DNA from: UBA3210 sp048359995
GTDB lineage: Bacteria > Bacillota_I > Bacilli_A > RFN20 > CAG-449
Direction: 5' to 3'
Assembly (NCBI GenBank): GCA_048359995.1
Contig: DBGCPK010000019.1
Coordinates: 34,170 to 98,169 of the forward strand
Length of the DNA stretch: 64,000 bases
Every line of letters begins with the position of its first letter. Within the stretch, counting starts at the first letter, position 1. A program made the translations under genes and the position numbers. A model generated the notes under the pieces. It did not search any database. It had not been told where the DNA came from and was given only the letters and a program-made list of their open reading frames with translations. Of this stretch, positions 41,696 through 51,114 are shown piece after piece.

Positions 41696-43450
41696 ATGGC
41701 AAAGATCATCGGTATCGACTTGGGAACGACGAACAGTTGCGCCGCCGTCGTGATCGACGGTAAAGCGGAAGTGATCCCTTCTTCGGAAGGAAAGAGGACG
41801 ACCCCGAGCGTCGTCGCTTTCACCGAATACGGCGGTCTTTTGGTCGGCGAATCGGCGCAAAGACAATCCATCACGAATCCGAAGAAAACGTTTTCTTCGA
41901 TCAAACGGAAAATGGGAACCGATTGGAAAGTGGATATCGATGGGAAAAAGTACCTTCCTCAGGAAATCAGCGCGATGATTCTCAGAAAAATAAAGAAAGA
42001 TGCGGAAACGTATTTGGGAGAATCCGTCGAAGAAGCCGTCATCGCCGTCCCCGCCTTTTTCAACGATACGCAAAGACAGGCGACGAAAGATGCGGGAGTG
42101 ATTGCCGGTTTGTCGGTGCGGCGGATCATCAACGAACCGACGAGTGCCGCTTTGGCTTACGGACTTGATCACAGGAGGCCGCAGAAAGCGATGGTCTACG
42201 ATTTGGGAGGCGGAACTTTCGACGTTTCGATCATCGAGATCGGAGACGGGATTATCGAGGTGTTGTCCACTTCGGGAGACAATCATCTTGGCGGCGACGA
42301 TTTCGACGCGGAGATCGTCTCTTGGGTCGTCGAAGAATTCAGGAGGAAAGAAAAAATCGATCTGTCCAAAAACGTTTCGGCGATGCAGAGAATCAAAGAA
42401 GCGGCCGAACAGGCAAAGAAAGATCTCTCCTCTTGCGAAAACGTGACGATCTCTCTGCCGTTTATCTGCGAATGCAATCGCGAAATCCGTCATTTGGAAG
42501 TGAATCTCAGTCGGAATAAGTTCGACGAATTGACCCGAAAACTGGTCGAAAGAACAGCGATTCCCGTCGAAAAAGCGCTGAATGACGCCAATTTGGCCAA
42601 ATCGGAACTGAATAAAGTTCTTTTAATCGGCGGTTCGACGCGGATTCCGGCTGTCAGAAAAAAGATACAGGAACTGACCGGAATCGCGCCTTCTCTCGAT
42701 CTCAATCCGGACGAATGCGTCGCTCTCGGCGCGGCCGTTCAAGGCGAAACGCTTTCCGGAAGCCATCGTCTGAAACCGAGATCGGGAAGCGAACTCTTGC
42801 TTCTCGATGTAACCTCGCTCAGCCTGTCGATCGAAACCGTCGGCGGCGTGGCTACGCGCCTCATCGAAAGGAACACGACGCTTCCCGCACATTGTTCGCG
42901 CGTGTTCTCTACGGCGCAGAACTACCAGACATCGGTGGATATCCGCATATTGCAGGGAGAACGCCCGATGGCTGCGGACAACGAGACGATCGGCACTTTT
43001 AGACTGAAAGGGATCCGAAAAGCCTCCGCGGGTGTTCCGAAAATCGAAGTTAACTTCGATATCGACACCGACGGCATTCTGATCGTTTCGGCAAAGGATC
43101 TCGATACGGGAAAGGCTCGTTCGATTACGATCGCCTCCGACGAAAAGATGTCTCGGGAAGAAATTCAAATGGCGATCGAAGATGCGAAAAAGTTCGAGAA
43201 AAAGGATAAAATCCTCGAAAAATATCTGGAAGTTCGCCTTAGAGCCGCTCGGAACGTCGAAGATACGGAGACTCTGTTGCAAAACAAGAAACCGAATAAA
43301 AAGAATCGGAAAGAAATCAAAAAAATCTGCCGAAAGATCGACGGATTGTTGAATAAAGTAAAACCGATTCACGTTACTGAAAGCGATCTGGAAGAATTGG
43401 AAACATCGCTTGCATCGCTGAATAAAATGAAAAATGAAATCGAGGGTTAA
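41696..43450 (+). CDS. dnaK: DnaK-family (Hsp70) chaperone, probable second copy
   Basis: A 584-residue Hsp70. The ATPase domain motifs IGIDLGTTNSCAAV, NEPTSAALAYGLD, VYDLGGGTFDVSIIEI and LIGGSTRIPAVR are intact. The substrate-binding domain is normal, and the C-terminal lid is lysine-rich and short, without the usual disordered tail. grpE, dnaJ and hrcA are not near; instead it is the first gene of a run with two ABC exporter genes, four bases upstream of the first. A main DnaK elsewhere in the genome is likely. It is probably controlled by the adjacent two-component system. Confidence 0.92.
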   Translation: MAKIIGIDLGTTNSCAAVVIDGKAEVIPSSEGKRTTPSVVAFTEYGGLLVGESAQRQSITNPKKTFSSIKRKMGTDWKVDIDGKKYLPQEISAMILRKIKKDAETYLGESVEEAVIAVPAFFNDTQRQATKDAGVIAGLSVRRIINEPTSAALAYGLDHRRPQKAMVYDLGGGTFDVSIIEIGDGIIEVLSTSGDNHLGGDDFDAEIVSWVVEEFRRKEKIDLSKNVSAMQRIKEAAEQAKKDLSSCENVTISLPFICECNREIRHLEVNLSRNKFDELTRKLVERTAIPVEKALNDANLAKSELNKVLLIGGSTRIPAVRKKIQELTGIAPSLDLNPDECVALGAAVQGETLSGSHRLKPRSGSELLLLDVTSLSLSIETVGGVATRLIERNTTLPAHCSRVFSTAQNYQTSVDIRILQGERPMAADNETIGTFRLKGIRKASAGVPKIEVNFDIDTDGILIVSAKDLDTGKARSITIASDEKMSREEIQMAIEDAKKFEKKDKILEKYLEVRLRAARNVEDTETLLQNKKPNKKNRKEIKKICRKIDGLLNKVKPIHVTESDLEELETSLASLNKMKNEIEG

Positions 43451-43454
43451 AGCC

Positions 43455-45215
43455 ATGTGGAAATTATTGAGAAATCTAAAAGTAAGAGACGCTCTTCTGT
43501 TCATTCTGGAAATCGGGATCGTTTACGCCTGTTGCTATCTGGAATTGAAGATTCCGGACTATATGCAGAACCTCACCGCGATTATCCAAAGCGGCGTCAA
43601 CGATATCGGAGAAGTATGGATTGCCGGAGGAAAGATGCTTTTGTGCGCCTTAGGAGGTACGATCGGCACGATCGTTTCCGGTTATATCTCCGCGTATATC
43701 AGTTCTAACCTGAGTTACAATATCCGAGAAAAACTGTTCAATCACATCGTCGATTTGGATACGACGACGATCAAGGATTTCTCGACGGCTTCTTTGATTA
43801 CGAGAACCACGAACGATATCACGCAGATTCAGATGACGGTCTCGATGGGACTGACGATGATCATCAAGGCGCCGATTCTCGCGGTCATGGGCATTTTGAA
43901 AATCATCGATAAAAGTTGGCAGTTATCTCTGATTACCGCGATTGCCGTCGTGATCATCGTCGCGTTGATTTTGACTGTGATGCTGATGGTTTTCCCGAAA
44001 TTCCGCATCGTGCAGAAACTGACTGACGATATCAATCGGATCGGAAGGGAAACTCTCGCCGGAAACAAGGTGATCCGCGCATTCAACGCCGAAAAATACC
44101 AAGAGGACAAATTCGAAAATGCAAACGGGCAGTTGGTTGATACGCAACTGTATAACCGGACGCGACTGTCCGTGATGATGCCGACGATGAGCCTCGTGAT
44201 GAGCCTCTTGTCTTTGGCTATCTACTGGATCGGATCGAGTTTGATCAATCAAGCCGCTTTGGTCGAAAAAGGCGAACTCTTCGGCAATGTCGTCGTCTTT
44301 TCTTCCTATGCGATGTACATCATTCAGGCATTTATGTTTCTCTGCATGATTTTCATGATGTTCCCGCGCGCGCAGGTTTCGGCTCGCCGAATCAATGGAG
44401 TGCTGAATTCTCCGATCAAAATCGAAGAAGGAGACGTTGGAACCGGATCGCATTTAAGCGGAGAAATCGAATTCAGAAATGTCTCCTTTCATTATAAAGA
44501 CGGAGAAAACGTGCTGGAAAACATTTCTTTTTCGGCAAAAAAAGGGGAAACCGTCGCCTTTATCGGAACGACGGGCGCGGGTAAATCCACGCTGGTCGGA
44601 TTAGCCGCGCGTTTATACGATGCGACAGAAGGCGAAGTGCGGATCGACGGCATCGATATCCGCGATTATTCGTTCCGATCGCTTTACAGCAAGATCGGAT
44701 ACATTCCTCAAAAGGCAGTCCTCTTTTCGGATACGGTGCGAAACAACATCGTGTTCGGCGAAAAAGATCCTCCGATCCGAGAAGAAGACGTATGGGAAGC
44801 CATCGATATCGCGCAGGCAAAGGATTTCGTCGATCGTCTACCGAATTGTCTGGAGGGAGAAATCGCCGAAGGCGGAAACAACCTTTCGGGCGGACAGAAG
44901 CAGAGATTATCTATCGCCCGCGCCGTCTCCCGTAAGCCGGAGATATTGATCTTCGACGATTCCTTTTCGGCTTTGGATTACAAAACGGATAAAGAATTGC
45001 GGAGAAGAATTTCTTCCGACTTGAAAGATACCACCTGTCTGATCGTAGCCCAACGGATCGGAACGATCAGAAATGCCGATCGAATCGTCGTTCTGGACGA
45101 GGGAAAAATCGTCGGTTCCGGAACGCACGAAGAATTGTTGGAAAACTGCGCGGTTTATCGCGAAATCGCCGTTTCGCAAATGTCGGAAGAAGAACTGACG
45201 AAAGGAGGAAACTGA
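43455..45215 (+). CDS. ABC exporter half-transporter with degenerate catalytic site
   Basis: A 586-residue type IV ABC exporter: six membrane helices (first ~320 residues) and a nucleotide-binding domain with Walker A GTTGAGKST, signature LSGGQKQRL and Walker B ILIFDDSFSALD. The catalytic glutamate after Walker B is replaced by aspartate, typical of the inactive-site subunit of heterodimeric exporters such as TM287/288 and LmrCD. The ATG at 43455 has GAGGG upstream. The next gene, one base away, is the partner. The cargo is unknown: drug, lipid or peptide. Confidence 0.93.
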   Translation: MWKLLRNLKVRDALLFILEIGIVYACCYLELKIPDYMQNLTAIIQSGVNDIGEVWIAGGKMLLCALGGTIGTIVSGYISAYISSNLSYNIREKLFNHIVDLDTTTIKDFSTASLITRTTNDITQIQMTVSMGLTMIIKAPILAVMGILKIIDKSWQLSLITAIAVVIIVALILTVMLMVFPKFRIVQKLTDDINRIGRETLAGNKVIRAFNAEKYQEDKFENANGQLVDTQLYNRTRLSVMMPTMSLVMSLLSLAIYWIGSSLINQAALVEKGELFGNVVVFSSYAMYIIQAFMFLCMIFMMFPRAQVSARRINGVLNSPIKIEEGDVGTGSHLSGEIEFRNVSFHYKDGENVLENISFSAKKGETVAFIGTTGAGKSTLVGLAARLYDATEGEVRIDGIDIRDYSFRSLYSKIGYIPQKAVLFSDTVRNNIVFGEKDPPIREEDVWEAIDIAQAKDFVDRLPNCLEGEIAEGGNNLSGGQKQRLSIARAVSRKPEILIFDDSFSALDYKTDKELRRRISSDLKDTTCLIVAQRIGTIRNADRIVVLDEGKIVGSGTHEELLENCAVYREIAVSQMSEEELTKGGN

Positions 45216-45216
45216 A

Positions 45217-47064
45217 ATGCCCGGACCGTTGAGAAGGACCGCCGCGCCGCAGAAAGCGAGAAACGGCAAGGCTGCCTTAAAAAAACTAATCAAATACATT
45301 CGCCCTTATCTGCCGATTTTGATCGTCAGTCTGGTTCTTTCCGCATTAAGCGCCGTATTGACCGTAGTCGGACCGGATAAACTGAAAGATCTCACCAATC
45401 TCATCTCCGATTCCTTTACCCGTTTGAATCAAACCGGAATATGGGTGGATATCGATGTAATCGAAATCGGGAAAATCGGAATTTTCCTCGTCGTCCTCTA
45501 CGCGATAAGCGCGATAATCGGTGTCATCACGTCGTTGATTTTAGCCAGAGTTACGTTGAAAATCTCCAAAAAGATGCGCGACGATTTGGAGAGAAAAATC
45601 AACCGCGTTCCTCTGGCGTATTTCAACACAAACACATACGGAGACGTACTCAGTCGGATCACCAACGACGTCGACACGATCTCCGACGCGTTGAATAACA
45701 GCATTTCCGGCATCGTCTCGGCTCTCTTTCAGTTTGCCGCCTGCCTGATTATGATGTTTGTAACGGAATGGTCGATGGCCCTGACGGCGATTCTAAGCAG
45801 CCTTCTCGGCTTTGCATTGATGTTTGTCATCATGGCTAAATCGCAAAAATACTTCATCGCGCGGCAGGAAGCGCTGGGGAAATTGAACGGATACATCGAG
45901 GAAATCTATTCCGGACACGATGTCGTCCGCGTTTCCGGCGCGGACAATCGAGTCAAAAGACAATTCGCCGGATTGAACGGCGAAGTCAAAAAAGCGAATT
46001 TCATGTCGCAATTTCTTTCCGGAATGATGCCGACGTTGATGTCGTTGATCGGCAATCTCGGCTATGTCGCGGTTTGCATCGTCGGGGCTATCGGAGTCAT
46101 GGAAGGGAGATTCAAATTCGGCGTAATTACCGCTTTTCTGATCTACGTCCGCCTCTTTACCCAACCACTTTCGACGCTGTCTCAGGGGGCGACGCAGATT
46201 CAGTCCTGTATGGCTGCGAGCGAACGGGTTTTCGACTTTCTCAACGAGAGCGAACTCGAAGACGAATCCGGCAAAACCGAATTCATCGAAACGGCGCGAG
46301 GAAATGTCGAATTCCGCAACGTGCAATTCGGATATGAACCGGATCGGTTAATCATCAAAAATTTCAGCGCACAGGTCAATAGCGGTCAGAAGGTGGCCAT
46401 CGTCGGACCTACAGGCGCGGGTAAAACGACAATCGTCAACCTGCTGATGCGTTTTTACGAAGTCAACTCCGGCGATATTCTGATCGACGGCGTGAATACG
46501 AAAGATCTGTCGCGTGAGAATATTCACGACCTGTTCTCAATGGTATTGCAGGACACGTGGCTCTTCGAGGGAACGGTGAGAGAGAATCTGATTTTCAATA
46601 ATAAAGGTGTTTCGGAAGAGACGATGATTCAAGCGTGCAAAGCCTGCGGAATCCATTCCTTTATCAAGACTCTTCCGAATGGTTACGAGACATTGCTGTC
46701 GGACAGCAGTTCGCTTTCGGCAGGGCAGAAGCAATTGTTCACTATCGCGCGGGCGATGATCCAAAACGCGCCGATGCTGATACTCGACGAAGCGACTTCC
46801 AATGTGGATACCCGCACGGAGATACTGATTCAAAATGCGATGGATCGGCTGATGCAATCGAGAACCTCATTCGTGATCGCTCACCGTCTGTCCACGATCA
46901 AAAACGCCGATTTGATTCTGGTGTTGAAAGACGGCGATATCATCGAGCAGGGAGATCACGAAGAATTGCTTCGTCAGGACGGATTCTATGCGAAACTTTA
47001 CAATTCTCAATTCGACGAAGAAAGCGACAACTCTATCGACGGCCATCATCGACCATCTCGATAA
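45217..47064 (+). CDS. ABC exporter half-transporter with canonical catalytic site
   Basis: A 615-residue partner of the preceding subunit. A short basic, proline-rich N-terminal tail leads to six membrane helices and a nucleotide-binding domain with Walker A GPTGAGKTT, signature LSAGQKQL, Walker B LILDEATSNVD and the switch histidine in IAHRLST. The intact glutamate marks it as the hydrolytic subunit. AAAGGAGG before the ATG supports the start. Together the two genes should make one heterodimeric exporter regulated with the DnaK-like gene. Confidence 0.94.
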   Translation: MPGPLRRTAAPQKARNGKAALKKLIKYIRPYLPILIVSLVLSALSAVLTVVGPDKLKDLTNLISDSFTRLNQTGIWVDIDVIEIGKIGIFLVVLYAISAIIGVITSLILARVTLKISKKMRDDLERKINRVPLAYFNTNTYGDVLSRITNDVDTISDALNNSISGIVSALFQFAACLIMMFVTEWSMALTAILSSLLGFALMFVIMAKSQKYFIARQEALGKLNGYIEEIYSGHDVVRVSGADNRVKRQFAGLNGEVKKANFMSQFLSGMMPTLMSLIGNLGYVAVCIVGAIGVMEGRFKFGVITAFLIYVRLFTQPLSTLSQGATQIQSCMAASERVFDFLNESELEDESGKTEFIETARGNVEFRNVQFGYEPDRLIIKNFSAQVNSGQKVAIVGPTGAGKTTIVNLLMRFYEVNSGDILIDGVNTKDLSRENIHDLFSMVLQDTWLFEGTVRENLIFNNKGVSEETMIQACKACGIHSFIKTLPNGYETLLSDSSSLSAGQKQLFTIARAMIQNAPMLILDEATSNVDTRTEILIQNAMDRLMQSRTSFVIAHRLSTIKNADLILVLKDGDIIEQGDHEELLRQDGFYAKLYNSQFDEESDNSIDGHHRPSR

Positions 47065-47082
47065 AAGACGGGATATCGCTTA

Positions 47083-47102
47083 ATCGATAAAAAAATATCG
47101 AT
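47083..47102. promoter_or_regulatory. Inverted repeat ATCGATA-N6-TATCGAT before the riboswitch promoter
   Basis: A perfect 7-6-7 inverted repeat with an A6 spacer ends six bases before the -35 box. It may be an operator or a weak terminator of the exporter operon. Confidence 0.35.
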
Positions 47103-47107
47103 AACTC

Positions 47108-47136
47108 TTGACAAGAATTCGTTTTTAAGTTAAGAT
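47108..47136 (+). promoter_or_regulatory. Strong housekeeping promoter of the riboswitch-SPFH operon
   Basis: TTGACA (47108), 17-base spacer, TAAGAT (47131). The predicted transcript begins near 47143, exactly at the base of the riboswitch. Confidence 0.85.
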
Positions 47137-47144
47137 AGTATCAT

Positions 47145-47227
47145 AATGAGGAGTAGCATACTAGGTCAGTATCGTCAACACGAGGAAACTTCGGTACGGA
47201 CAATCCAAAAGATTTTGCAAGATCATT
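47145..47227 (+). ncRNA. yybP-ykoY-type (Mn2+) riboswitch aptamer
   Basis: The pattern matches the yybP-ykoY class: P1 AATGA (47145) / TCATT (47223), the conserved GGAGTAGC (47150-47157), a P2 hairpin ATACT/AGTAT, CGTCAA with a GGAAAC loop, GGACA, a small hairpin ATC/GAT and the closing TTTGCAAGA. I compare it from memory with the Lactococcus Mn2+ riboswitch. The right strand of P1 is also the left arm of the terminator at 47221, so ligand binding should block termination: an ON switch for manganese. The downstream genes encode SPFH proteins, not a known Mn exporter. Confidence 0.85.
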
Positions 47228-47254
47228 AACGTTGAGTTAATGGTCTTTTCTTTT
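47221..47254 (+). terminator. Riboswitch expression-platform terminator
   Basis: GATCATTAAC/GTTAATGGTC, 10 bp with one G-U pair, GTTGA loop, then TTTTCTTTT. It shares TCATT with P1 of the aptamer, so the two are mutually exclusive. Confidence 0.85.
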
Positions 47255-47296
47255 ACAGACCGTAATTCAACAGCATCGCAGAAAGGAGAAAGAAAA

Positions 47297-48319
47297 GTGA
47301 AACTGCTGATTGCGTCCGTCGTTTTGTTTTTGGTTTCGCTGTGCGGCTTGATTTCGTATGCCGTATATCGGGACAAAGTCGGTCTGAGAACCGACAAAAA
47401 GAAAGGAGGTGTTCATCGGAAAAGCAAAAAAGGGTACGGGTGGATTCCGTTGAGTTTTCTGTCCTTTGCCATTCTCCTGTTCGGATCGGTTACTTCGGTC
47501 TCTGCGAACAGCGTCGGAATCATCTTCGACGAGGTCAACGGCGGAATTCAAGAACGGACATATAAAGAGGGAATTCACGTCAAAAGCATCTTCGAACAGG
47601 TCATACCGATCTCTACCGCGAATCGTTCCGCGATCGTCAGCACGACCGGGCAGACCAACGACGGTCAGTACGCGACGTTCGAATTGTCGATCATCTATAA
47701 AATCGAACAGGAAAATGCCGGAAAATTCTATAAAGTCGCCAACGGCGACGACATTCCGAAAAACGCATTGGAAACGATCATCAAATCTTCCTTGCAGAGT
47801 TCCACGATCAAGTTCAATATTTTCGAACTTCTATCGACGGAATTGGAAAACGCGAGAATCGATTTCAGAGCCGATTTAGGCAAGGAATTGTCCGAACAGT
47901 ATTGGATTACTTTGGTCGACGTATCGTTCGACGAGATCGACGGTGGCGAGGAAGTGGAAGAAATCCTACAAGCCAGCGCGAAAGCGCAACAGGAAATCGA
48001 TATCGCCAGACTTCAAGCGGAAGCGAGCCTGATTACCGCGGATAACGAATCGGAAATCAAGAAAATTCTTTCCGACGCCGAGGCGTATGCGATCGTTCAG
48101 GAAGGAAACGCCAAAGGCGAAGCCGAATTCGCTTTCATCGACAATGTGGTGAAAATGGTGGATCATCTGTACCTCAATACGAATCAAACATTATCTTACG
48201 AAGAATGTTCTTCGCTCGTCTTGTCCATCGTCTTTTACGATACTTGGGATGGTCAACTTCCCGAGGTATTGACAAGCGATTCCTTATCGAGTATGATAGG
48301 CTCATTGATAGGAAAATAA
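47297..48319 (+). CDS. SPFH (prohibitin/stomatin-like) membrane protein
   Basis: A 340-residue protein starting at GTG 47297, with AAAGGAG 8 bases before it; the longer frame would begin inside the terminator. Two N-terminal hydrophobic segments (2-24 and about 50-72) precede an SPFH/band-7 domain (SVGIIFDEVNGGIQERTYKEGIH onward) and a helical region rich in alanine, glutamine and glutamate (ASAKAQQEIDIARLQAEASL). SPFH proteins form oligomeric cages that organise membranes or control proteases. It is first in an operon under a manganese-type riboswitch. Confidence 0.85.
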   Translation: MKLLIASVVLFLVSLCGLISYAVYRDKVGLRTDKKKGGVHRKSKKGYGWIPLSFLSFAILLFGSVTSVSANSVGIIFDEVNGGIQERTYKEGIHVKSIFEQVIPISTANRSAIVSTTGQTNDGQYATFELSIIYKIEQENAGKFYKVANGDDIPKNALETIIKSSLQSSTIKFNIFELLSTELENARIDFRADLGKELSEQYWITLVDVSFDEIDGGEEVEEILQASAKAQQEIDIARLQAEASLITADNESEIKKILSDAEAYAIVQEGNAKGEAEFAFIDNVVKMVDHLYLNTNQTLSYEECSSLVLSIVFYDTWDGQLPEVLTSDSLSSMIGSLIGK

Positions 48320-48337
48320 AATAAGGAGGATAATCAA

Positions 48338-49828
48338 ATGGAAGCATATCAAATCGTTTTGTTGATCGTAGGAATTCTCGCGCTAATCGCCGTTTTGTTC
48401 GCGGTTTCCTATGTCAAAGCACCGCCGGATACGGCCTTTATCGTCACCGGCAGAAAAAAGAGAAAAGTTCTCATCGGCAAAGCCGGATTTCGGATTCCGT
48501 TTCTTCAAAGGCTGGATAAATTGCCGTTGAATTTGATTCAGGTGGATATCAAAACACCGGACGCCGTTCCGACGTCGGAATTCATCAATATCTTCGTCGA
48601 CGGCGTTGCCAACATCAAAATCGGTTCGACGCCGGAAGATATCGCTTTGGCATCTCAGATCTTCTTGCAGGAGAAACTGTCGGGAATTCAGGCGATTGCC
48701 AAAGAGGTTTTGGAAGGAAATATGCGTGAGATCATCGGTCAGATGAAATTGACGGACCTCGTTCATAATCGCGATCTTTTCGCCGAAAAGGTCAAAGACA
48801 ACGCGATGCAGGATATGGGTAGAATGGGATTGCAGATCATCAATCTGACGATTCAGAATTTCTCCGACAAAGAGAACGTGATCCAGAATCTCGGTGTCGA
48901 CAACATCACGCAGATTCAAAAAGATGCGCAAATCGCGCGCGCCAATTCGGAAAGAGACGTAAAAATCGCGCAGGCTTCCGCTTTGGAGGCGGCGAATAAG
49001 GCGAACGTGGACGCGCAGACCAAGATCATTCAGCAAAACACCGAATACGAACTCCGGAAATCGGAATTGAAAACCAAATCCGACACGGCCGCCGCGAGCG
49101 CGGACGCCGCTTATGCCATCGAAGAGCAGAAACGGCAAGAGGAAATCAACGTCGCCAAAATCAACGCCGACATCGCCAAGCGCGAAAGAGAGGTCGAATT
49201 AGGCCAAAGAGAAGTCGAGTTGCAGGAAAAACAACTGGAAGCGCAGATCAACAAGAAGGCCGACGCGGAGAAATACGCTTTGGAACAAAAGGCTTCGGCG
49301 GAATTGTTCCAAAGACAGCGCGCGGCGGAAGCGGAAAAATTCGAAAAAGAGCAACAGGCGGAAGCAAAGAAAATTCAGGCGGAAGCGGAAAAAGTAATCA
49401 AGCAGAAAGAGGCGGAGGCGTTGAAGATTCAGGCGGAAGCGGAAAAATACGCCTCTGAGCAGAAGGCGCAAGGTATCGAAGCGGTCGGAAAGGCCGAAGC
49501 GGAAGCGATCGAAAGAAAAGCGGAAGCGATGAAGAAAATGGGAGAGGCATCGGTTTTGCAACTCATTTTGGATTCCAAAGTTCTTCCGGATATCGTCCGA
49601 GCGTCCAGCGAACCTCTCGCGGCGGCGTATTCTCAAATCGACAATATCACGATGTACGGAGACGGAAATACGACCAAACTGGCTTCGGAAATCACCAACA
49701 ACTCTTCGCAGATCATTCAATCTGTCGAGAAATCGCTGGGTATCGATCTCAAATCGGTGCTGGCCGGTTATCTCGGCGGAAAACTGGTAAGTAAAGGCGA
49801 AGACAAAAGAGAAAACAACGATCAGTAG
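48338..49828 (+). CDS. floT: Flotillin-like protein
   Basis: A 496-residue flotillin/YqiK-type protein: one N-terminal membrane helix (about 5-26), the SPFH domain (KAPPDTAFIVTGRKKRKVLIGKAG split over residues 28-52, PTSEFINIFVDGVANIKIG), then a long coiled coil with repeated A-E-A-E-K heptads (about 210-400) and a short C-terminal tail. Flotillins scaffold membrane microdomains and affect secretion, signalling and fluidity in Bacillus. NfeD-like partners, often adjacent, are absent; the upstream SPFH gene takes that place. AAGGAGG precedes the ATG. Confidence 0.92.
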   Translation: MEAYQIVLLIVGILALIAVLFAVSYVKAPPDTAFIVTGRKKRKVLIGKAGFRIPFLQRLDKLPLNLIQVDIKTPDAVPTSEFINIFVDGVANIKIGSTPEDIALASQIFLQEKLSGIQAIAKEVLEGNMREIIGQMKLTDLVHNRDLFAEKVKDNAMQDMGRMGLQIINLTIQNFSDKENVIQNLGVDNITQIQKDAQIARANSERDVKIAQASALEAANKANVDAQTKIIQQNTEYELRKSELKTKSDTAAASADAAYAIEEQKRQEEINVAKINADIAKREREVELGQREVELQEKQLEAQINKKADAEKYALEQKASAELFQRQRAAEAEKFEKEQQAEAKKIQAEAEKVIKQKEAEALKIQAEAEKYASEQKAQGIEAVGKAEAEAIERKAEAMKKMGEASVLQLILDSKVLPDIVRASSEPLAAAYSQIDNITMYGDGNTTKLASEITNNSSQIIQSVEKSLGIDLKSVLAGYLGGKLVSKGEDKRENNDQ

Positions 49829-49907
49829 CAATCAAAAAGGCGCTGTTTCGACGCGATTCTCATCGGGAATAAAAAAACAGTTTTAAAAAGCTGCACATTC
49901 AACAGAG

Positions 49908-49945
49908 AAAATACGGTATTCACTCAAACGAATATCGTATTTTTA
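49908..49945 (+). terminator. Terminator after the flotillin gene
   Basis: AAATACGGTATT/AATATCGTATTT, 12-bp stem with a mismatch and 10-base loop, then T-rich sequence. The rest of the 290-base gap before the next gene shows nothing else but the promoter at 50050. Confidence 0.7.
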
Positions 49946-50049
49946 TTTTTTAACAACTTATGCTGAATGGCCTCTATACCGAACCGTATTTGCTCTTTCG
50001 TAAGGCTTAGTGAGATATGGACACATCACAACCTTTTATCAAATTTATA

Positions 50050-50078
50050 TTGTTTTCTTGCTTTTTGCATGATACAAT
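50050..50078 (+). promoter_or_regulatory. Promoter with extended -10
   Basis: TTGTTT (50050), 17-base spacer, TGATACAAT with the -10 at 50073. It serves the membrane-protein gene at 50119. Confidence 0.65.
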
Positions 50079-50118
50079 GATTATAAGATAAACAGTCATT
50101 TAGCGGGGGATAAACAAT

Positions 50119-51114
50119 TTGAAAAAAATACGACCTTATTTCGCATATATTTTGACGCTGTGCGGTTCTGTGCTCATCGCCGTTATGATCGTTTTGGACA
50201 CTATTTTATTCCCGCTTGAAACCGATCGCGAACCTTGGTATTACTTTTTTTTGATGGGGTGTTTTGTTTCAGTTACGCTAGTCGGGTTGGCGTTGAGTAT
50301 CCTTTGGCGGAATAAATGTACGACCTCGAAAACAGAGCGAAGTTTTTCTTACATAACAATATCAATCGGTTTTTTGCTTTTTGTTTTTCCTTTCATTGAC
50401 GACCAAAAATATCTGACCGTCGGCGCTACGGGATTCGGTTTGCTCATCGTAGGCATCGCCACATTACTGTCCGGCGCAATCGGAAAAAACGTGAAGAACG
50501 TACTTTCTTTTCGCATGAGCGGCATTCTACGGGCTTTTCCAAAAGAGGTTCATAAAAGCGTGGGAAAAGTTATAAACAGTGTAAAAAGACGCCACCGATC
50601 CCAATGGAGTATTATTACGATATCTCCGTCTGTATATGATGGGTTTGATGAGGTCCATCTCCCGAACAGGATCTATTTTCCCGATTGGGAATATAAAACG
50701 TCCGATTTGAACGCCCAAATTGTGTATTATTGCCTGCAAACGAGGAACTCTGACAGGTATATCAGGGAAAAGTATATTAAACTGCTTTTGAATACCGACT
50801 GTCCGCGCTGGACAATTCCTTTTATCATAGAGGCGTCGACCGATTACGTCGCGGAAGTTGTGCAAGCCGTTTATGACGGTTTGAGCGAAAAGCTAAAAAA
50901 AGAAATCACAGACTACTATAAAAACGATTTGCAAAAATTCAGGTACGATTACAGTAAGACGATAAGCTATTGGAACGAATATTATCGGGCGAACTGTCCG
51001 AATTATAAGGACTACGTTGGGTACAAACTCTTCACGGAGTATTACGGCTTCAAAAAACGTTATTATAAGAAAACCGCTTTTATCGACGAGCAATCGAAGA
51101 AATGGAATAAATAA
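50119..51114 (+). CDS. Hypothetical membrane protein
   Basis: A 331-residue protein with a TTG start preceded by GGGGGA at 8 bases. Four hydrophobic segments fill the first ~130 residues (about 9-30, 42-62, 76-93, 98-118). The remaining ~200 residues form a soluble domain rich in tyrosine and arginine (SQWSIITISPSVYDG, TRNSDRYIREKYIKLLLN, and KTISYWNEYY). No family is recognised. It has its own promoter. A broken gene follows at once and overlaps its end in another frame. Confidence 0.65.
   Translation: MKKIRPYFAYILTLCGSVLIAVMIVLDTILFPLETDREPWYYFFLMGCFVSVTLVGLALSILWRNKCTTSKTERSFSYITISIGFLLFVFPFIDDQKYLTVGATGFGLLIVGIATLLSGAIGKNVKNVLSFRMSGILRAFPKEVHKSVGKVINSVKRRHRSQWSIITISPSVYDGFDEVHLPNRIYFPDWEYKTSDLNAQIVYYCLQTRNSDRYIREKYIKLLLNTDCPRWTIPFIIEASTDYVAEVVQAVYDGLSEKLKKEITDYYKNDLQKFRYDYSKTISYWNEYYRANCPNYKDYVGYKLFTEYYGFKKRYYKKTAFIDEQSKKWNK

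Noticed and set aside
42623..43504. Minus-strand frame of 293 codons opposite the DnaK-like gene
   Set aside because: Antisense to conserved Hsp70 segments; phenylalanine- and arginine-rich shadow translation.
47143..47254. T-box leader
   Set aside because: The GAGGAGTAG start is superficially similar, but the T-box TGGNACCGCG sequence and specifier stem are absent; the order of conserved blocks fits yybP-ykoY.
47240..47296. Upstream ATG extension of the SPFH gene
   Set aside because: It starts inside the riboswitch terminator; GTG at 47297 has a proper ribosome site and begins a membrane helix.
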